Shown piece after piece: positions 61,662-64,000 of a stretch of DNA of 64,000 nucleotides. Source of the stretch: Mycobacterium sp. D16Q13 (lineage in GTDB: Bacteria > Actinomycetota > Actinomycetes > Mycobacteriales > Mycobacteriaceae); the NCBI RefSeq assembly GCF_002013375.1, contig NZ_MAEW01000014.1, positions 124,001-188,000 on the forward strand, written 5' to 3'. Each line of letters opens with the position of its first letter. The stretch's first letter is position 1. The position numbers and the translations under genes are program-made. Below the pieces are notes generated by a model that was not told the origin of the DNA, made no database searches, and was given only the letters and a program-made list of their open reading frames with translations.

Positions 61662-63197
61662 ATGCATAGCACCGTCAGTGGCGCCGCGACCACGACCAGG
61701 GAAGAGTTCAACGCCCTGGCGGCGGCACACCGGGTGGTGCCGGTGACTCGAAAAGTGCTGGCGGACAGCGAGACGCCGCTGTCCGCCTACCGTAAGTTGG
61801 GCGCCAATCGCCCCGGCACCTTCCTGCTCGAATCGGCGGAGAACGGTCGGTCATGGTCGCGCTGGTCGTTCATCGGCGCCGGATCTCCGTCTGCACTGAC
61901 CGTCCGGGACGGTCAGGCCGCTTGGCTGGGGGCCACCCCCGAGGGAGCACCCGTAGGGGGCGATCCCCTCGATGCGTTGCGGGCCACGATGGACCTGCTG
62001 GCAGGCGAGGCGCTATCGGACCTGCCGCCGCTGTCCGGCGGCATGGTCGGCTTCCTGGCCTACGACATCGTCCGCCGGCTGGAGCGGCTTCCGCAGCGGA
62101 CGACCGATGATCTGGGGCTGCCGGATCTGTTGCTCCTGCTCGCCACCGATATGGCGGCCGTCGACCACCACGAGGGCACCATCACGCTCATCGCGAATGC
62201 GGTGAATTGGGATGACACCCCAGAACGTGTCGCCGAGGCCTATGACGGTGCGGTCGCGCGACTGGACGTCATGACGGCTGCGCTCGGTCAGCCGCTGCCC
62301 TCCACGGTCGCCCACTTCGACCGTCCGGCACCCGCGTATCGCAGCCAGCGCACGGTGGAGGAGTACAGCGCCATCGTCGACAAGCTGGTTGGCGATATCG
62401 AGGCAGGTGAGGCATTTCAGGTGGTGCCGAGCATGCGCTTCGAAATGGAGACCGATGTCGACCCGCTGGAGGTGTACCGGATTCTGCGGGTCACCAATCC
62501 CAGCCCCTATATGTATCTGCTTCACGCGCCGGATTCCGATGGTGGGACGGCGTTTTCGGTCGTCGGATCGAGCCCGGAGGCGCTCGTCACGGTGAAGGAC
62601 GGAGTGGCCACCACCCATCCGATCGCCGGAACGCGCTGGCGTGGCGCCACCGACGAGGAAGACACCCTGCTGGCCAAGGATCTGCTCGCGGACGAGAAGG
62701 AACTCTCTGAGCACCTCATGCTGGTCGATCTGGGCCGTAACGATCTTGGACGCGTCTGCACCCCGGGCACCGTGAAGGTCAGCGATTACAGCCACATCGA
62801 GCGCTACAGCCACGTCATGCATCTGGTGTCGACGGTGTCTGGACTACTCGCGGACGGTAAGACCGCACTGGACGCCATCACCGCGTGCTTCCCCGCAGGA
62901 ACGCTGTCGGGTGCGCCCAAGGTGCGCGCGATGGAGCTCATCGAGGAAGTCGAGCTCACTCGCCGCGGCCTCTACGGGGGAGTGCTGGGGTACCTGGACT
63001 TCGCCGGAAATGCCGATTTCGCCATCGCGATCCGAACCGCGCTGTTCAAGGACGGTCATGCCTACGTGCAGGCCGGCGGCGGTGTGGTGGCCGACTCCAC
63101 AGGCGAGTACGAATACAACGAGGCGCGGAACAAGGCCACCGCGGTGCTCAACGCGATCGCGGCCGCCGAAACCCTCACGGGCGCTGCCGATGTCTGA
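61662..63197 (+). CDS. trpE: Anthranilate synthase component I
   Basis: TrpE makes anthranilate from chorismate with glutamine-derived ammonia. The 511-residue protein has the N-terminal tryptophan-binding region ([10 protein letters not shown]) and the chorismate-binding core: [16 protein letters not shown], the catalytic [35 protein letters not shown], and the metal Glu residues in [12 protein letters not shown] and [11 protein letters not shown]. It is the ortholog of Rv1609. GGGAG lies 10 nt before the ATG. No leader peptide or attenuator is seen. It overlaps the next gene by 8 nt. Confidence 0.97.
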   Translation: MHSTVSGAATTTREEFNALAAAHRVVPVTRKVLADSETPLSAYRKLGANRPGTFLLESAENGRSWSRWSFIGAGSPSALTVRDGQAAWLGATPEGAPVGGDPLDALRATMDLLAGEALSDLPPLSGGMVGFLAYDIVRRLERLPQRTTDDLGLPDLLLLLATDMAAVDHHEGTITLIANAVNWDDTPERVAEAYDGAVARLDVMTAALGQPLPSTVAHFDRPAPAYRSQRTVEEYSAIVDKLVGDIEAGEAFQVVPSMRFEMETDVDPLEVYRILRVTNPSPYMYLLHAPDSDGGTAFSVVGSSPEALVTVKDGVATTHPIAGTRWRGATDEEDTLLAKDLLADEKELSEHLMLVDLGRNDLGRVCTPGTVKVSDYSHIERYSHVMHLVSTVSGLLADGKTALDAITACFPAGTLSGAPKVRAMELIEEVELTRRGLYGGVLGYLDFAGNADFAIAIRTALFKDGHAYVQAGGGVVADSTGEYEYNEARNKATAVLNAIAAAETLTGAADV

Positions 63198-63822
63198 TCC
63201 GGCCACGCCGAATCCGGGCCGGAAGCGTCTTCTCACGGGGGCCGGACTGCTCCTGATCGCCGCTGGCGGGTTGTGGGGGGCATCGAAGCTCACCTGGGTC
63301 CGCCTGAGGTCGTTCGACGGTTTAGGGGAGCCCCGAACCATTCTGGTGTCGGGCGCCGACTGGTCGGCCGCCCTGTTTCCGCTGGCGGTCGCCTTGGTCG
63401 CGGCGGCCATCGCCACCCTCGCCATCCGCGGATGGGCACTGCGGATCTTGGCTGGTCTCGTGGCGATCATCGGGGCCGGCGCGGCCTACCTGGGTGTCAG
63501 CCTCTGGGCCATTCGCGACGCCGGACCCCGCGCGGCGGAGGTCAAGAACGTGCCGGTATCCACCTTGATCGGCGCCGATCGGCTCGCCGCTGGCGCCACG
63601 ACCACGGTCATTGCCGCCGTCGTGGCGGTACTGGCCGCCATCACGCTCCTGCGGGCCGCACGGGGAGCCGTGGACACGAAGTACCAGACCCCGGCCGCCC
63701 GGCGCACTGACGGCACCGATCCGGGAGATAAGACGCAGAGCGAGCGGGTGATGTGGGACAGCCTGGACGACGGAAACGACCCCACCCTCGGCCCGGCCGA
63801 GGGTTCATCCAGCCCCACCTGA
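63190..63822 (+). CDS. Trp biosynthesis-associated membrane protein (TIGR02234 type)
   Basis: The 210-residue protein is the ortholog of Rv1610. It has about four hydrophobic helices: [55 protein letters not shown] and [24 protein letters not shown] and [10 protein letters not shown] are the conserved anchors of this trp-linked family. The tail is charged and disordered. Function is unknown, though the family is almost always placed between trpE and trpC. ATG 63190 lies inside the trpE stop region, so translation is coupled to trpE. Confidence 0.9.
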   Translation: MSDPATPNPGRKRLLTGAGLLLIAAGGLWGASKLTWVRLRSFDGLGEPRTILVSGADWSAALFPLAVALVAAAIATLAIRGWALRILAGLVAIIGAGAAYLGVSLWAIRDAGPRAAEVKNVPVSTLIGADRLAAGATTTVIAAVVAVLAAITLLRAARGAVDTKYQTPAARRTDGTDPGDKTQSERVMWDSLDDGNDPTLGPAEGSSSPT

Positions 63823-63852
63823 CCCGGTTTTCGTGTGCGACCCCACAGCGGC

Positions 63853-63858
63853 TACCCT
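63853..63858 (+). promoter_or_regulatory. Possible trpC promoter, -10 box TACCCT
   Basis: TACCCT lies in the 93-nt gap before trpC. A transcript starting about 7 nt downstream would have a 50-nt leader with GAGGT near the trpC ATG. This would let trpC be expressed apart from trpE. Confidence 0.35.
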
Positions 63859-63915
63859 CTGTGAAGTTCGAGTGCGCAGGCGCGGGGGCGCCGCAAGAAG
63901 GGAATCGTCGAGGTC

Positions 63916-64000
63916 ATGAGTTCGGGAACCGTACTCGATTCGATCCTCGATGGCGTGCGCGCTGATGTCGCGGCTCGCGAAGCCGTTGTCGATCTCGCCA
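63916..64000 (+). CDS. trpC: Indole-3-glycerol phosphate synthase (5' end only)
   Basis: The first 28 residues before the window edge, MSSGTVLDSILDGVRADVAA and REAVVDLA, match the start of Rv1611 TrpC closely (VLDSILEGVRADVAARE). The ATG follows GAGGT by 2-3 nt. TrpC closes the indole ring in tryptophan synthesis, using the product of the TrpF activity that PriA supplies. The catalytic barrel lies outside the window. Confidence 0.9.
   Translation, partial: MSSGTVLDSILDGVRADVAAREAVVDLA

Overview
The window is a high-G+C chromosomal segment from a mycobacterium, most likely a rapid grower of the Mycobacteroides abscessus-chelonae group (an inference; no 16S or other species marker is present). 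The order of conserved genes follows the M. tuberculosis Rv1536-Rv1611 stretch: ileS, dinX, ansA, lspA, rluD-like, dnaE1, F420 enzyme, ilvA, treX, acyltransferase, bioA-F-D, bioB, bsaP, DUF2567, nrtR, nadABC, hisDCBHA-impA-hisFI, bcpB, trpE, Trp-associated membrane protein, trpC. Species-specific cargo lies between these blocks. There are no rRNA or tRNA genes, IS elements, prophage or CRISPR arrays.

Layout. 1-3.2 kb: a nucleotidyltransferase (cut by the left edge) behind a LysR regulator, divergent from an MFS transporter. 3.2-12.2 kb: ileS behind a T-box leader, a methyltransferase, DNA polymerase IV, L-asparaginase, then a coupled lspA-rluD-rarD run. 12.2-20 kb: an FAD monooxygenase, the replicative polymerase dnaE1, an ArsR regulator, a DUF5313 protein and a minus-strand set of small or polytopic membrane proteins. 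20-26 kb: an F420-dependent reductase coupled to ilvA, then treX and an acyltransferase-SGNH protein on the minus strand. 26-32 kb: the biotin locus (bioA, bioF, bioD, bioQ, bioB, bsaP, a DUF2567 membrane protein), with two identical BioQ operators. 32-40 kb: accessory genes, namely mqo with a divergent LysR, a secreted Lys/Ser/Thr-rich protein, a frameshifted TetX-like monooxygenase with a divergent TetR, and a secretory-type lipase. 40-44 kb: NrtR and the nadABC operon of NAD synthesis. 44-49 kb: a NitT/TauT-type ABC importer divergent from a CitA/CitB-type two-component system. 49-56.3 kb: an F420-type reductase and an eight-gene his operon. 56.3-61.6 kb: peroxiredoxin, a HIT hydrolase with a LexA (SOS) box, and an MmpS/MmpL pair divergent from a MarR regulator. 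61.6-64 kb: trpE, its membrane partner, and the start of trpC.

Regulation is unusually readable. It includes a translational T-box for ileS, BioQ and NrtR operators, paired TetR operators, a LexA box and a perfect 15-bp-arm inverted repeat between mqo and its LysR neighbour. About a dozen genes have a TANNNT -10 box 6-8 nt before the start codon, the signature of leaderless mRNAs. Biosynthetic operons are instead packed with 4-8 nt stop/start overlaps, indicating translational coupling.

Least explained by known biology: the missing standard start codon of bioQ, the LexA-boxed HIT gene, the CitAB-like kinase beside a NitT/TauT importer, the degenerate ion-channel-like membrane pair, the secreted low-complexity protein, and a DUF2567 gene that begins with a 30-bp tandem repeat.
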